64,000 nt of DNA from Blastochloris sulfoviridis (GCF_008630065.1 NZ_VWPL01000001.1:157884-221883), one strand, 5' to 3'. Positions 8,887-17,673 are shown, counted from the first letter of the stretch. Made by a program: numbers and translations. The notes: generated by a model from the sequence alone, not told the origin.

Positions 8887-9924
8887 ATGAACGCCGAACG
8901 CGAACTTCAGCGCCCGCGCCCGCGTCGGCGCGCTCTTTTCGCCATGATGCGCCGCGGCCGTGCCCGCCCCGCCCCGCCGGAGGAGGTTCCGCGCGCCGAG
9001 CCCCGGCACCCCCGCCCGACGCTCGGGCTGGTGCTGGGGGGCGGTGCCGCGCGCGGGTGGGCGCATATCGGCGTGCTGAATACGCTGGCGGATGCCGGCA
9101 TCGTGCCCGACGTGATCGCCGGCACCTCGATCGGCGCGGTGGTCGGCGGCTGCCACGCCTGCGGCAAGCTTGAGGCGATCGAGGCGTGGGCGCGCCGGCT
9201 CAACCGGCGCCGCCTCTTCGGGCTGGTGGACGTCTCGCTGGCCGGCGGGCTGGTCAGCGGCGAGCGGCTGGCGCGGCTGCTGGTGCGCGAGATCGGCGAC
9301 CTCGACATCGAGTCCCTGCCCTGCCCGTTCGCCGCCGTCGCCACCGAGCTCGGCACCGGGCACGAGGTGTGGCTGACGCGCGGCGGGCTGGTGCCGGCGA
9401 TGCGCGCCTCCTACGCCCTGCCCGGCGTGTTCCCGCCGGTGCGGATCGCCGGGCGCTGGCTGGTCGACGGCGCGCTGGTCGATCCGGTGCCGGTCAGCGC
9501 CGCCCGCGCGCTCGGCGCCCGGCTGGTGATCGCGGTCAACCTCAACACCGAGACGCTGGGCGGCCGCAGCGGGGTGATCCCGGCCTTCGGCACCGACGGC
9601 TCGGAGGGCGAGGAGAAGGTGCGGTGGCGGCAACGGCGCGCCAGCACGTTCCGCCAGGACCGCCTGACCCGCCGCCGCCTGCTCGAAACCCAGAGCGGCG
9701 TGCCCGGCCTGCCGACGGTGATGGTGGAAGCCTACAGCGTGATGCAGGACCGCATCTCCCGCTCGCGGCTGGCCGGCGATCCGCCCGACGTGCTGATCGG
9801 CCCCAAGGTGGGGCGCATCGGCCTGTTCGATTTCCACCGGGCGGCCGAGACCATCGAGGCCGGCCGCATCGCCACCGAGGCGGCGCTGCCGGACATCAAG
9901 GCCGCGCTGGCAGCCCTGGCGTGA
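8887..9924 (+). CDS. Patatin-like phospholipase family protein (RssA type)
   Basis: A 345-residue alpha/beta hydrolase of the patatin fold, likely a lipid acyl hydrolase acting at the inner membrane. The oxyanion loop is GGGAARGWAHIG (51-62). The nucleophile elbow GTSIGA places the serine at 81. The catalytic aspartate is in the DGA block (D194). The first ~40 residues are rich in Arg and Pro and lie outside the fold. Length and motif order match bacterial RssA-like proteins. It follows hisI by 73 bp. The rhomboid gene converges on it with only 17 bp between stops. Confidence 0.92.
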   Translation: MNAERELQRPRPRRRALFAMMRRGRARPAPPEEVPRAEPRHPRPTLGLVLGGGAARGWAHIGVLNTLADAGIVPDVIAGTSIGAVVGGCHACGKLEAIEAWARRLNRRRLFGLVDVSLAGGLVSGERLARLLVREIGDLDIESLPCPFAAVATELGTGHEVWLTRGGLVPAMRASYALPGVFPPVRIAGRWLVDGALVDPVPVSAARALGARLVIAVNLNTETLGGRSGVIPAFGTDGSEGEEKVRWRQRRASTFRQDRLTRRRLLETQSGVPGLPTVMVEAYSVMQDRISRSRLAGDPPDVLIGPKVGRIGLFDFHRAAETIEAGRIATEAALPDIKAALAALA

Positions 9925-9941
9925 TGCGGTCGTGCGGATGA

Positions 9942-10676
9942 CTACGTCCGTCCGCCGATCGGGTCGAACAGCGCGAAGCCGACGAGACCGGCGACGAAGC
10001 CGCCGAGATGCGCCTCCCAGGCGATGGAACTGCCGGCGAAGTCGCTGCCGAGGCTGCCCAGGCCGAACAGGAAATTGAGCAGCACCCACACCGCCAGGAA
10101 GGCGACGATGCGCGGATCGCGCAGCGCCTGGGCGAGCGGCAGCGCCGGCACGCGATAGGCCGCAGCCCCGTGGGCGCGGAAGGCGCCCAGCGGCCCGCCG
10201 GCCTCGAACACGAAGCGCGCCGCCGCCGCCATGCAGCCCGACAGCGCCGCCGAGGCCCCGACCAGCGGCTGCGGCTCGCCGATGTGCAGCGCCAGATGAG
10301 CAGCGGCGCCGGCCGCCGCGGTCATGACGAAGAAGCCGAGAAAGCGCGCCGCGCCGAACCGCCAGGCCACCGGCGAGCCGAAGGCGAGAAGCCACACGCT
10401 GTTGATGGTCACGTGCGCCCAGTCGGCATGCAGGAACGCGTAGGTGACGAAGGTCCACACGTCGGCGGCCACCCCGCCCGGCCATTCGACGAAGCCCATG
10501 GCATCGCCGCCGTAGCGGGCCGGGATGAAGGCGAAATAGAGCAGGATGTCGACGCTGGCGTCCCGCCCGACCAGCTCCCGGACGAGATGCACGACCACCA
10601 TGGCGCCGGTCAGCGCCAGCACCACCTGGGGCACGTTGAACATCGGCTCTGCGCGCGGGCGGTTGAAGGCGTCCAT
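9942..10676 (-). CDS. Rhomboid family intramembrane serine protease
   Basis: A 244-residue polytopic membrane protein that probably cleaves transmembrane segments. The catalytic serine is S142 in GASAALSG and the histidine is H223 in EAHLGGFVAGL. The oxyanion helix motif is HADWAHVTINSVW. About six transmembrane helices are visible. The start at 10676 is preceded on the minus strand by a good GGGAG ribosome-binding site. The frame stays open far upstream, but that part is low-complexity and overlaps the PAS gene antisense, so I exclude it. No substrate is suggested by context. Confidence 0.93.
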   Translation of the reverse strand: MDAFNRPRAEPMFNVPQVVLALTGAMVVVHLVRELVGRDASVDILLYFAFIPARYGGDAMGFVEWPGGVAADVWTFVTYAFLHADWAHVTINSVWLLAFGSPVAWRFGAARFLGFFVMTAAAGAAAHLALHIGEPQPLVGASAALSGCMAAAARFVFEAGGPLGAFRAHGAAAYRVPALPLAQALRDPRIVAFLAVWVLLNFLFGLGSLGSDFAGSSIAWEAHLGGFVAGLVGFALFDPIGGRT

Positions 10677-11018
10677 GGTCACTCCCGTATGGATGTCGTC
10701 GCGACGGTATCCGCCCCAGGGGCGAAGCGGACCGGCGGGACCGGCAGCCGAAGGCAAGCGGTGGGCGCCCGCCATCCGGACGTCAAGGCATGGCCCGGAC
10801 CGCGCCGGTGCGCAAGGCAGACCCGCTGGCGTGCAGCCTGTGGATAGCCGCCAACCCATCAAATTGCACACATGCCGATAGCCCCCGCTTAACGGTCGGG
10901 GCGCGATAGGCGTCGCCCGCCGAATTTTCTCCGCCTTGGCACCCCAGGTGTGCGGAGACGACCGAGGCCTGGCCGCACCGTTCCCCTCGGGACGCGCCGG
11001 CCGCAACGGAGCCGCATT

Positions 11019-11627
11019 ATGAAACACCCGATCCTGCGGGATCTGTTTGCGGAGTGGACCCGGCTGAAGGGCAACGGCCGCGCCCCCGAACGGGCCATGC
11101 TGTCGCCCGCCGCCATTCCGGGCGTGCTGCCCGATGCCTTGGTGCTGGCGTTCGATCCCGGCGCCGGGCATCCGGTGCGGGTGGCCGGCTCGCGGGTCTG
11201 CGCGCTGTTCGACCGGGAGCTGCGCGGCCAGGGCTTCGTCGCGCTGTTCGAGCCGGCCGGGCGGGCAGCGGCCGCGGCGCTGGTCGAGGGCATCGCCGAT
11301 GCCCAGAGTCCGGCGCTCGCCGCGTTGGTCGGCCGCAGCGCCAGCCATGGCGAGCTCGATTTGCAGCTCCTGCTGCTGCCGCTCCGGGTGGATGGCGAGA
11401 CCCACGAGCGGCTGCTCGGCGGGCTGGTCGGCACGGCCCTGCCGTGGTGGCTGGCGCGCGATCCGTTGCGCAGCCTGCGGATCCGCTCGCTGCGCAACGT
11501 GCAGGATCTGGGCACCGCGCAGGATCTGGGCACCGCGCAAAACCTGAGCAACGCGCACCACCCGTGCGAGGCCGCCGACCGTGCGCTTCCCCCGCGCGTT
11601 GCCGGGGCCGGCGCGGCATCCGCCTGA
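11019..11627 (+). CDS. PAS-domain protein (PAS_5 type)
   Basis: A 202-residue protein resembling the single-domain PAS_5 proteins common in Rhizobiales. Visible blocks include AERAMLSPAAIPGVLPDALVL-like sequence (from about residue 22), VRVAGSRVCALFDRELRG and a C-terminal LLLPLRVDGETHERLLGGL. No output domain is attached, so it may be a small sensor or scaffold. The tail holds an in-frame 18-bp tandem repeat at 11501-11554, which encodes QDLGTA-QDLGTA-QNLSNA. The ATG at 11019 gives the usual N-terminus (MKHPILRDLF). Function is unknown. Confidence 0.75.
   Translation: MKHPILRDLFAEWTRLKGNGRAPERAMLSPAAIPGVLPDALVLAFDPGAGHPVRVAGSRVCALFDRELRGQGFVALFEPAGRAAAAALVEGIADAQSPALAALVGRSASHGELDLQLLLLPLRVDGETHERLLGGLVGTALPWWLARDPLRSLRIRSLRNVQDLGTAQDLGTAQNLSNAHHPCEAADRALPPRVAGAGAASA
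11501..11554. repeat. Three 18-bp tandem repeats inside the PAS gene
   Basis: GCAGGATCTGGGCACCGC occurs twice exactly (11501-11518, 11519-11536). A degenerate third unit GCAAAACCTGAGCAACGC follows at 11537-11554. The period of 18 keeps the frame. Confidence 0.85.
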
Positions 11628-11736
11628 CTCCTTGCCAAATATGTGAACGCTCCCCACCGGAAGCTTACGCGGTGTTAACCAAACGCGAACATGCTAATGC
11701 CATAGGGAACCTCGACTCCAGCCTCAACGCCGGACC

Positions 11737-12360
11737 ATGGCCGACGCTGCGCATAAACTCCGGCTGAACACGGCTGAACGGCGACGCCACCAGCGCGTCC
11801 CGGTGACGCTGCTCGGCCGCTTCATGCTGGAGGACCAGCAGGAATATCCCTGCCAGACGATCAACATGTCGCCGGGCGGCGTGGCGCTGATCGCGCCGGT
11901 GCTGCCGCGCAAGGGCGAGCGCGTGGTCGCCTACATCGACCAGATCGGCCGAATCGAGGGCAGCGTCGCCCGCGTGTTCGAGCACGGCTTCGCCATGACC
12001 ATCTCGGGCACCCTGCGCCGGCGCGAAAAGCTCGCCGAGGTACTGACGTGGCTGGCCAACCGCGGCAAGCTCGGCCTGCCGGAAGACCGCCGCCACGCCC
12101 GGCTGGCGCCGCGCGATCCGCGCTCGATCATCACGCTGCCCACCGGCTCGACCTTCCCGTGCCTGGTGGTCGACGTGTCGCTGTCGGGCGCCGCGGTGCG
12201 CAGCGAGATTCGGCCGCCGGTCGGCACCCGCATCACCCTCGGGCGCACCCCGGCGCGGGTGGTTCGCCAGCTCGAAAACGGATTCGCCGTCGAGTTCGCC
12301 CGCTACCAGCAGCTCTCGACGCTGGAGGAGGAGCTGCGCATCCCCGACCCGGGGTTCTGA
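11737..12360 (+). CDS. Protein with two PilZ domains (putative c-di-GMP receptor)
   Basis: A 207-residue cytosolic protein with two PilZ-like halves. The first has the c-di-GMP signature RRRHQRV near residue 16 and NMSPGGVAL near 44. The second has DRRHARL and a degenerate DVSLSGAAV. PilZ proteins bind cyclic di-GMP and control motility, exopolysaccharide or development. The R-x-x-x-R and N/D-x-S-x-x-G elements are present in the first copy, so binding is plausible there; the second copy ends in GA rather than GG. No effector gene is adjacent. Confidence 0.88.
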   Translation: MADAAHKLRLNTAERRRHQRVPVTLLGRFMLEDQQEYPCQTINMSPGGVALIAPVLPRKGERVVAYIDQIGRIEGSVARVFEHGFAMTISGTLRRREKLAEVLTWLANRGKLGLPEDRRHARLAPRDPRSIITLPTGSTFPCLVVDVSLSGAAVRSEIRPPVGTRITLGRTPARVVRQLENGFAVEFARYQQLSTLEEELRIPDPGF

Positions 12361-12444
12361 CCTCCGGCCCGCAGCCTTCGCCCGCATTGACGCGGCCCGT
12401 CAAACCGGGCACGCAGCGACTTTCCCCCGCCCCCGTTTCCGTCA

Positions 12445-13320
12445 ATGCCCGCTTCGTCCAGATACGCCGCGCTCGCCGGCATCGGCATGATGCTGCTCGG
12501 CGTCATGATGTTCTCGCTCAACGACGCCATGGGCAAATGGCTGGTGGCGACCTACACGGTCGGCCAGGTGGTGCTGATCCGCTCCGCCGCCTCGCTGGCG
12601 ATGCTGACGCCGCTCTTGATGCGCGAAGGAATGGCGCGCGTGCTGCGGCCGGAGCAGCCCTGGCTGCAGGCCGGGCGGGTGGCCGCCGCAACCACCGAGG
12701 TCGGCCTGTTCTATTGGGTGCTGAGCTACCTGCCGCTCGCCGACACCATGACGTTCCTGATGGCCTCGCCGATCTTCGTGGTGGTGATCTCGGCCGTCGT
12801 GCTGCGCGAGCGGGTGGGCGGGCGGCGCTGGCTGCTGGTGGCCATCGGCTTCGCCGGCGTGCTGATCGCGCTCCGGCCCTCCGCCGACTCGGTGTCGCTG
12901 CCGGCGCTCGGCGCGCTGGTGGGGGCGCTGATGTTCGCGCTGACGAATGTGGCGAGCCGGATGCTGCGCGCCAGCTCCGACGTCACGCTGGTGTTCTGGC
13001 AGGCGGCCGGCGCGCTCGCCCTCGGCGCGGCGCTGGTGCCGTTCGGCTGGGTGCAGCCGAGCATGCGCGATTTCGTGCTGCTGGGGCTGCTGGGCCTCGT
13101 GTCGTCGGTCGCGCACATGTGCGTGACGCGCTCGCTGAAGCTGGCGCCGGCCTCGCTGGTCGCGCCCTATCAGTACACCTTCATCGCCTGGGCGGTGCTG
13201 TGGGGCTGGCTGATGTTCGGCGAGGTGCCCGACGTGCAGACGCTGGTCGGCGCGACGGTGATCGTCGCCACCGGCCTCGTGCTGCTGTGGTCGGAGGCGC
13301 GCCCCGGCCGGCGGGGGTAA
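12445..13320 (+). CDS. EamA/DMT superfamily transporter
   Basis: A 291-residue inner-membrane protein with about ten hydrophobic helices arranged as two EamA repeats (about 10-140 and 150-285). Typical segments are MFSLNDAMGKWLVATY near the start, LADTMTFLMASPIFVVVISAVV at the end of repeat one, and LVAPYQYTFIAWAVLWGWLMF-like sequence in repeat two. This matches drug/metabolite transporters that export small metabolites. The substrate is unknown. It is a single gene with 84 bp to the upstream PilZ gene. Confidence 0.9.
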   Translation: MPASSRYAALAGIGMMLLGVMMFSLNDAMGKWLVATYTVGQVVLIRSAASLAMLTPLLMREGMARVLRPEQPWLQAGRVAAATTEVGLFYWVLSYLPLADTMTFLMASPIFVVVISAVVLRERVGGRRWLLVAIGFAGVLIALRPSADSVSLPALGALVGALMFALTNVASRMLRASSDVTLVFWQAAGALALGAALVPFGWVQPSMRDFVLLGLLGLVSSVAHMCVTRSLKLAPASLVAPYQYTFIAWAVLWGWLMFGEVPDVQTLVGATVIVATGLVLLWSEARPGRRG

Positions 13321-13558
13321 GGCGGTGCGGCCGGGATTGCTGTCGCGGCTGCCCCCGATCCCGCGAATTTGAATCGAAGTCGCATCGCTTTCGCCGAAAA
13401 TTCGCGTCTCCTTCGATTCAAGCTCGCGATTCAGTTTCTGCAAATTGTACGATCATTTTCCGCGCATTCGATTCAACATTTCATAAATATTGATTTCAGC
13501 GCTTAGCGCGCATTCAAAGTATTTGCGGCAGCCTTGTCCTTGCCCCGGGGAGGGTCAA
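13321..13558 (+). promoter_or_regulatory. A+T-rich upstream region of the cysteine protease gene
   Basis: This 238-bp gap is clearly richer in A+T than its neighbours, especially 13425-13500 (stretches such as CATTTCATAAATATTGATTT). It probably holds the promoter of the next gene. A GGGGAGGG ribosome-binding site ends about 8 bp before the ATG at 13559. I cannot define -35 and -10 boxes with confidence. Confidence 0.35.
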
Positions 13559-14266
13559 ATGGACATGACAGAGACTTCCACTTCGCGATATCGGTACAAA
13601 GCTGGGGCGGTAGGAGCCGCCGGCGCAGGCGGCCTTGTTTTGCTCGTCATGAGCGTGTTCTTCGGACACGATTCGGCGAGTGCTGCGCCCATCCGTCCGG
13701 CTCCGGTGATCCGGGCGCTGACCGAGAAGCCGATCTATATCGGCGTCGGCGACTATGCCCGCCCGCCCATGGGCTGGGTGCAGTTCTGCAGCGAGCATGC
13801 GGACGACTGCCGCGGCGGGCCGAGCGAGCCGCGTGACGTGCGGCTGACCGCGCCGACCTGGAGCCAGCTCGTCGAGATCAACGACCACGTCAACGCCATG
13901 ATCCAGCCCGCCACCGACGTCGATGTCTACGGCAAGGTGGAGTACTGGACCTATCCGGTCGATCGCGGCGACTGCGAGGACTATGTGCTGCTGAAGCGCC
14001 GGCTGCTGCTGGACGCCGGCTGGCCGCGCGAGGCGCTGCTGATCACCGTGGTGCGCGACCAGCGCGACGAGGGTCACGCGGTTCTCACCGTGCGTACCGA
14101 CCACGGCGAGTTCGTTCTCGACAATCAGGTCGCCGACATCCTGCCCTGGTACGACACCGGCTATCGCTTCGTGAAACGGCAGAGCCAGTCCAACCCGAAC
14201 AGCTGGGTGGCGCTCGGCGACAGCCGGCCGCGGACGCCGGTCACCGCCTCGGATCGCAGGCCCTAA
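13559..14266 (+). CDS. Bacterial transglutaminase-like cysteine proteinase (BTLCP)
   Basis: A 235-residue secreted or membrane-anchored protein of the BTLCP family (PF06035), known mostly from alphaproteobacteria. A hydrophobic segment at about 18-36 acts as signal peptide or anchor. The catalytic triad fits Cys139 in DRGDCEDYVLLK, His173 in DEGHAVLTV and Asp188 in FVLDNQ. LapG proteases that clip adhesins are related, but no LapD-like partner is adjacent. A role on the giant adhesin elsewhere in this window is therefore only speculation. The start at 13559 has a strong GGGGAGGG site. Confidence 0.9.
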   Translation: MDMTETSTSRYRYKAGAVGAAGAGGLVLLVMSVFFGHDSASAAPIRPAPVIRALTEKPIYIGVGDYARPPMGWVQFCSEHADDCRGGPSEPRDVRLTAPTWSQLVEINDHVNAMIQPATDVDVYGKVEYWTYPVDRGDCEDYVLLKRRLLLDAGWPREALLITVVRDQRDEGHAVLTVRTDHGEFVLDNQVADILPWYDTGYRFVKRQSQSNPNSWVALGDSRPRTPVTASDRRP

Positions 14267-14282
14267 GCAGGCCTCAATACGA

Positions 14283-14380
14283 ACGGCCCCGGACGCTGAC
14301 GCGCGGGGCCGTTGAGTCTCGCGGATTTCCTTTTCGGAAATCAAAGATTTCGCGAAAATCCGCGACCGGAACCAACGGCC
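14283..14380. repeat. Family B intergenic repeat, copy 1
   Basis: About 98 bp, including ACGCTGACGCGCGGGGCCGT, CGCGGATTT and AAATCCGCGACCGGAACCAA. It matches 57673-57770 in inverted orientation at most positions. It lies between the converging BTLCP and gamma-carbonic anhydrase genes and contains internal inverted arms (CGCGGATTT/AAATCCGCG). Confidence 0.8.
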
Positions 14381-14425
14381 CGCCTTCGCGGCCGTTGGCA
14401 TAAGGCCGGGCGATGGCCCGTCCGG

Positions 14426-14971
14426 TCAGCGTCCGGGCGGGGGATCGAGGCAGGTCAGGCCGGCGGCGTAGCGCTTCCAGTTGGCGACGTAGCCGGTGGC
14501 GGACTTGGCGAGCCGCGCCACCGCCTCAGGATCGAGGGCGCGGACGGCGCGGGCCGGCGCGCCGACGATCAGCGAGAAATCGGGAAACGTCTTGCCCTCG
14601 GTGATGAGCGCATTGGCGCCGACGAGGCAGCCGCGGCCGATGACCACGCCGTTGAGCAGGGTGGCGCCCATGCCGATCAGCGAGCCCTCGCCCACCGTGC
14701 AGCCGTGCAGGATGGCGTGGTGGCCGATGGTGCAGTCGGCGCCGATGGCGAGCGGAAAGCCCATGTCGGTGTGCAGCATGGCGCCGTCCTGGACGTTCGA
14801 GCGGGCGCCGACCTGGATCAGCTCGTTGTCGCCGCGCAGCACCGAGCGCCACCACACGCTCGCCTCGTCCTCAAGCCGGACACGGCCGATCAGCACGGCG
14901 TCGGGCGCCACCCAACAGCGGCCGGGCGGCGGGACTTCCGGGCTGATGCCATCGAGCGCATAGATCGGCAT
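14426..14971 (-). CDS. Gamma carbonic anhydrase family protein
   Basis: A 181-residue left-handed beta-helix protein of the gamma-carbonic anhydrase/PaaY/YrdA group. Hexapeptide repeats run from about residue 20 to 150. Zinc ligand histidines are conserved: H67 in AMLHTDMG, then H84 and H89 in IGHHAILHGC. CO2 hydration is possible, but many members have other or unknown activity. I chose the ATG at 14971, which gives the canonical MPIYALDG start and has a GAGGAAG site. A longer frame to 15121 runs into a repeat. Confidence 0.92.
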   Translation of the reverse strand: MPIYALDGISPEVPPPGRCWVAPDAVLIGRVRLEDEASVWWRSVLRGDNELIQVGARSNVQDGAMLHTDMGFPLAIGADCTIGHHAILHGCTVGEGSLIGMGATLLNGVVIGRGCLVGANALITEGKTFPDFSLIVGAPARAVRALDPEAVARLAKSATGYVANWKRYAAGLTCLDPPPGR

Positions 14972-15049
14972 GACTTCCTCCGCGCAGGACCATGGTTTGG
15001 CGGTTGATCGACCGGAAATCGCCGCCGGCCGGGAGCCGCGCACCTTCTT

Positions 15050-15196
15050 CCCTCTCCCCTTGTGGGAGAGGGTGGCGAGACCGAGTGAAACGAGGTCGAG
15101 CCGGGTGAGGGGTCTCTTCAAGCTCGCTCAATTCTACCCCTCACCCGCCTCGCGATCTCTCGATCGCTCGGCACCCTCTCCCACAAGGGGAGAGGG
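15050..15196. repeat. Family A palindromic repeat, copy 2
   Basis: Full-length element with CCCTCTCCCCTTGTGGGAG at the left and the complementary CTCCCACAAGGGGAGAGGG at the right. It lies between the gamma-carbonic anhydrase and the small membrane protein genes. Confidence 0.9.
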
Positions 15197-15262
15197 AAAG
15201 AGGGCATCCGCCACAAGCTCGTCTCGCCCGGCCGCCATTCGGGCAGACCTCCGAACTCCGTA

Positions 15263-15586
15263 TCAAACAAGGCCGAGCGCGCGCAACATCACGATGACGG
15301 TGGTACCCGACATCAGGCTCCAGAAGCCGGCGATCATCGTCGCCAGCGCCACGCCGATCGGGTTGTTGTTCTCGAAGCGCTCGCGCCGCACCGTGTTGCG
15401 GACGATGATGAAGGGCGCCGCGAACACCAGGAACGGCACGTGCGCGTAGGCCGCCGCATTGCCCGTCAGCAGCGCGTGGAAGCTCGCCGGGCGGGCAACC
15501 AGCATCTGGTAGCCGGTGGACAGCATGCCGGCGATGGCGAAGCCAAGACCCAGCGCGATGAAATTCTGAACGGTTTCCGGCGACAT
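15263..15586 (-). CDS. Small conserved membrane protein of unknown function
   Basis: A 107-residue protein with three likely transmembrane helices: LGLGFAIAGMLSTGYQML, AHVPFLVFAAPFIIVRN and a C-terminal one starting at VALATMIAGFWSLMSG. Charged residues in the loop after helix two (VRRERFENNNP) suggest a fixed topology. It looks like a conserved hypothetical of Rhizobiales, but I cannot name the family. It ends in LRALGLV. An A+T-richer gap of about 220 bp separates it from the divergent glycosyltransferase. Confidence 0.7.
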   Translation of the reverse strand: MSPETVQNFIALGLGFAIAGMLSTGYQMLVARPASFHALLTGNAAAYAHVPFLVFAAPFIIVRNTVRRERFENNNPIGVALATMIAGFWSLMSGTTVIVMLRALGLV

Positions 15587-15807
15587 GACGCGACCCCCGC
15601 ATTCTGCCGACGGCCCGCACGCGGGCTCGTCAGGGCGGAGGTTAACACGCCCCTAACGGCGCGCGCCGCAACTTCGTAAACGAAGGGTTAACGGCGCCGC
15701 GCGGCCGGCGCGTCTTCCTTCTGTCACCGCGATATGCCAATCGCCGTGGCGGGCGATCGCTGCCCCCTGCCCCGCCCCCCGGCGGCGCGCCGCTGCGGAC
15801 CGGACCG

Positions 15808-16980
15808 ATGAAAGTTCTCCTCGCGCACAATCGCTACCAGCACTATGGCGGGGAGGATGCCGTCTTCGACGCCGAGCGGGCGCTGCTCGCCGACGCCGGG
15901 CTGACGGTGACCACCCACGTCGTCACCAACGACCACATCACCGGCTTCGGCGCCCGGCTGCGCAGCGGCCTTGAGGCGCCCTACAGCCGGCGGGCGCGCG
16001 CGGCCTTCGCCGCCCAGCTCCGGCGCGACCGGCCGGACGTGGTGCACGTCCACAATCTGTTCCCGCTGCTGACGCCGTCGATCCTCGACGCCTGCCGCGA
16101 CGAAGGCGTGCCGGTGGTCGCCACGCTGCACAATTACCGCACGCTGTGCGCGAGCGGCCTTCGGGTGCGCAACGGCGTGCCGTGCAGCCTGTGCGTCGAG
16201 GGCTCGCCCTATTGGGCGGTGGTGCACCGCTGCTATCGCAATTCGCTGCCCGGCTCGCTGGCGGCGGCCAATACGGTGATGCTGCACCGGGCGCTCCGGA
16301 CCTGGCCGCGCAAGGTGCGGCTCTTCATCACCATGTCCGACTTCGCGCGCGCGGAGTTCATCGCCGCCGGCTTTCCGGCCGAGCAACTGGTGGTGAAGCC
16401 GAACTTCGTGCCCGATCCCGGCCCCGCCGCCGGCGACGGCGCCAAGGCCGGCGTGCTCTATGTCGGCCGGCTCAGCTTCGAGAAAGGGATCTTCGTCCTG
16501 CTCGAGGCGTGGAAGACGGCGAAGACGCCGCTCACCATCATCGGCGACGGGCCGGAGATCGAGGCGGTGCGCGCGGCGCAGTCGCCGACCGTCACCTTTC
16601 TCGGGCCGAAGAACGCCGCCGAGGTGCTGGCCGCCATGCGCCGCCACCGCTTTTTGGTGGTGCCGTCGATCGTGTTCGAGGGCTGCCCGCGGGTGGTGGC
16701 GGAGGCGTTCGGTACCGGCCTGCCGATCATCGCCTCGCGCATCGGCTCGCTGCAGGAGCTGATCCAGGACGGCGTCAACGGCCTGCACGCCATTGCCGGC
16801 GACCCGGCCTCGCTCGCAGCGGTGGTGGATGCGGCTGCCGCCGACCCCGCGCGGGCCGCCGTGCTCGGCCGCAACGCCAGGGCCTCCTACGAGCAGGCCT
16901 TCACGCCGGAGCAGTCGCTGCGCGCGCTTCTTGCGGTCTATGAGGCGGCGGTCGGCCCGGCCGGCGGCCGGCGCCCGTAA
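15808..16980 (+). CDS. GT4 family glycosyltransferase
   Basis: A 390-residue GT-B fold glycosyltransferase, probably cytosolic and adding a sugar to a lipid-linked glycan. The N-terminal domain begins MKVLLAHNRYQHYGGED, the acceptor-side glycine loop. The C-terminal nucleotide-sugar domain has VLYVGRLSFEKGI and the EX7E motif as EGCPRVVAEAFGTGLP. A cysteine cluster (LCASG, CSLCVEG, CYR) in the first half is characteristic of a GT4 subgroup. It precedes the gmd-fcl block but is separated by a 693-bp gap, so shared transcription is doubtful. Its donor sugar is unknown. Confidence 0.9.
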   Translation: MKVLLAHNRYQHYGGEDAVFDAERALLADAGLTVTTHVVTNDHITGFGARLRSGLEAPYSRRARAAFAAQLRRDRPDVVHVHNLFPLLTPSILDACRDEGVPVVATLHNYRTLCASGLRVRNGVPCSLCVEGSPYWAVVHRCYRNSLPGSLAAANTVMLHRALRTWPRKVRLFITMSDFARAEFIAAGFPAEQLVVKPNFVPDPGPAAGDGAKAGVLYVGRLSFEKGIFVLLEAWKTAKTPLTIIGDGPEIEAVRAAQSPTVTFLGPKNAAEVLAAMRRHRFLVVPSIVFEGCPRVVAEAFGTGLPIIASRIGSLQELIQDGVNGLHAIAGDPASLAAVVDAAAADPARAAVLGRNARASYEQAFTPEQSLRALLAVYEAAVGPAGGRRP

Positions 16981-17673
16981 GCGCAGCGGCGCACTGGTTC
17001 GCCACCGGCACGCCCCGCGTGTTCCGATGAAATCAGCAAACTCTAAGGTTGCAGAAAGATCGCCGCGCGCAAAAATGAAGCCGGCGAAATCTTGCCTTGA
17101 TAGAGGTCCAGAATGAGGCCAGTTTCATTTCATGGCGTCTGGGCCGTTTGACCTGACAATGGGTCACACGCGCTTCGCAAACGCGCTCTAGGGATGTCGC
17201 GGCCGCCACGGTTGACGTGCAGAACCGGAGGCGACGAGGATCTTCAGCCGATTTTGGCGTGACGGTCCACTTCCGACATTTGTATCCTGCCCGCGACAAA
17301 CTCCTGGGCAAATGCCGGAACCAAAGGACCACTAGCAACCGCTTGAGTCTCGTGGAGCTTCTGAATTTGGCAGTTGAGACAGAGGGCGCCGCAGCCGGGA
17401 CCCAGACGCCAAATTCGCTCCACTCGAAGTGCGGAGCCGGCGGCGTGGGATGTCAGCGCCGCGCGGCCCCAGCGCCACGGCGGCGTGCCGCTCACATCGC
17501 GGGTGCTTCGTCGAATGGACCACTGCGTCATCGAAGGACCTCTACGTCATCGAAGGATCCCCGCGATGAATCGCCAGCCCGGCCGGCGGACGCCTGCGAC
17601 TTAATCCTGGCCTGACCAGACCTGAAGCCGATCCGTCTCGTCCGCCGTCCCTTCCCGTCGATCCGAGGTTTGC
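16981..17673. other. 693-bp gene-free stretch with short direct repeats
   Basis: I find no convincing gene. A minus-strand frame (17244-17531, 95 codons) reads LCLNCQIQKLHETQAV and has no ribosome-binding site or recognisable family; it could be a decayed transposase fragment. G+C appears lower around 17030-17350. At about 17524-17561, CGTCATCGAAGGA occurs twice with a 19-bp period, and a weaker third unit lies just before. The gmd promoter must lie in this stretch. Confidence 0.5.

Noticed and set aside
10677..11657. N-terminal extension of the rhomboid frame by about 327 codons
   Set aside because: The canonical start at 10676 has a good ribosome-binding site; the extension is antisense to the PAS gene and low-complexity.
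13559..14266. The BTLCP protease as a LapG-like partner of the giant adhesin
   Set aside because: It lies about 19 kb away with no LapD-like c-di-GMP receptor beside it, and the exoprotein is a TPS type rather than a LapA-type type I secreted adhesin. The link remains speculative.
17244..17531. Minus-strand 95-codon frame as a gene
   Set aside because: No ribosome-binding site, no recognised family and lower-complexity N-terminus; at most a remnant.
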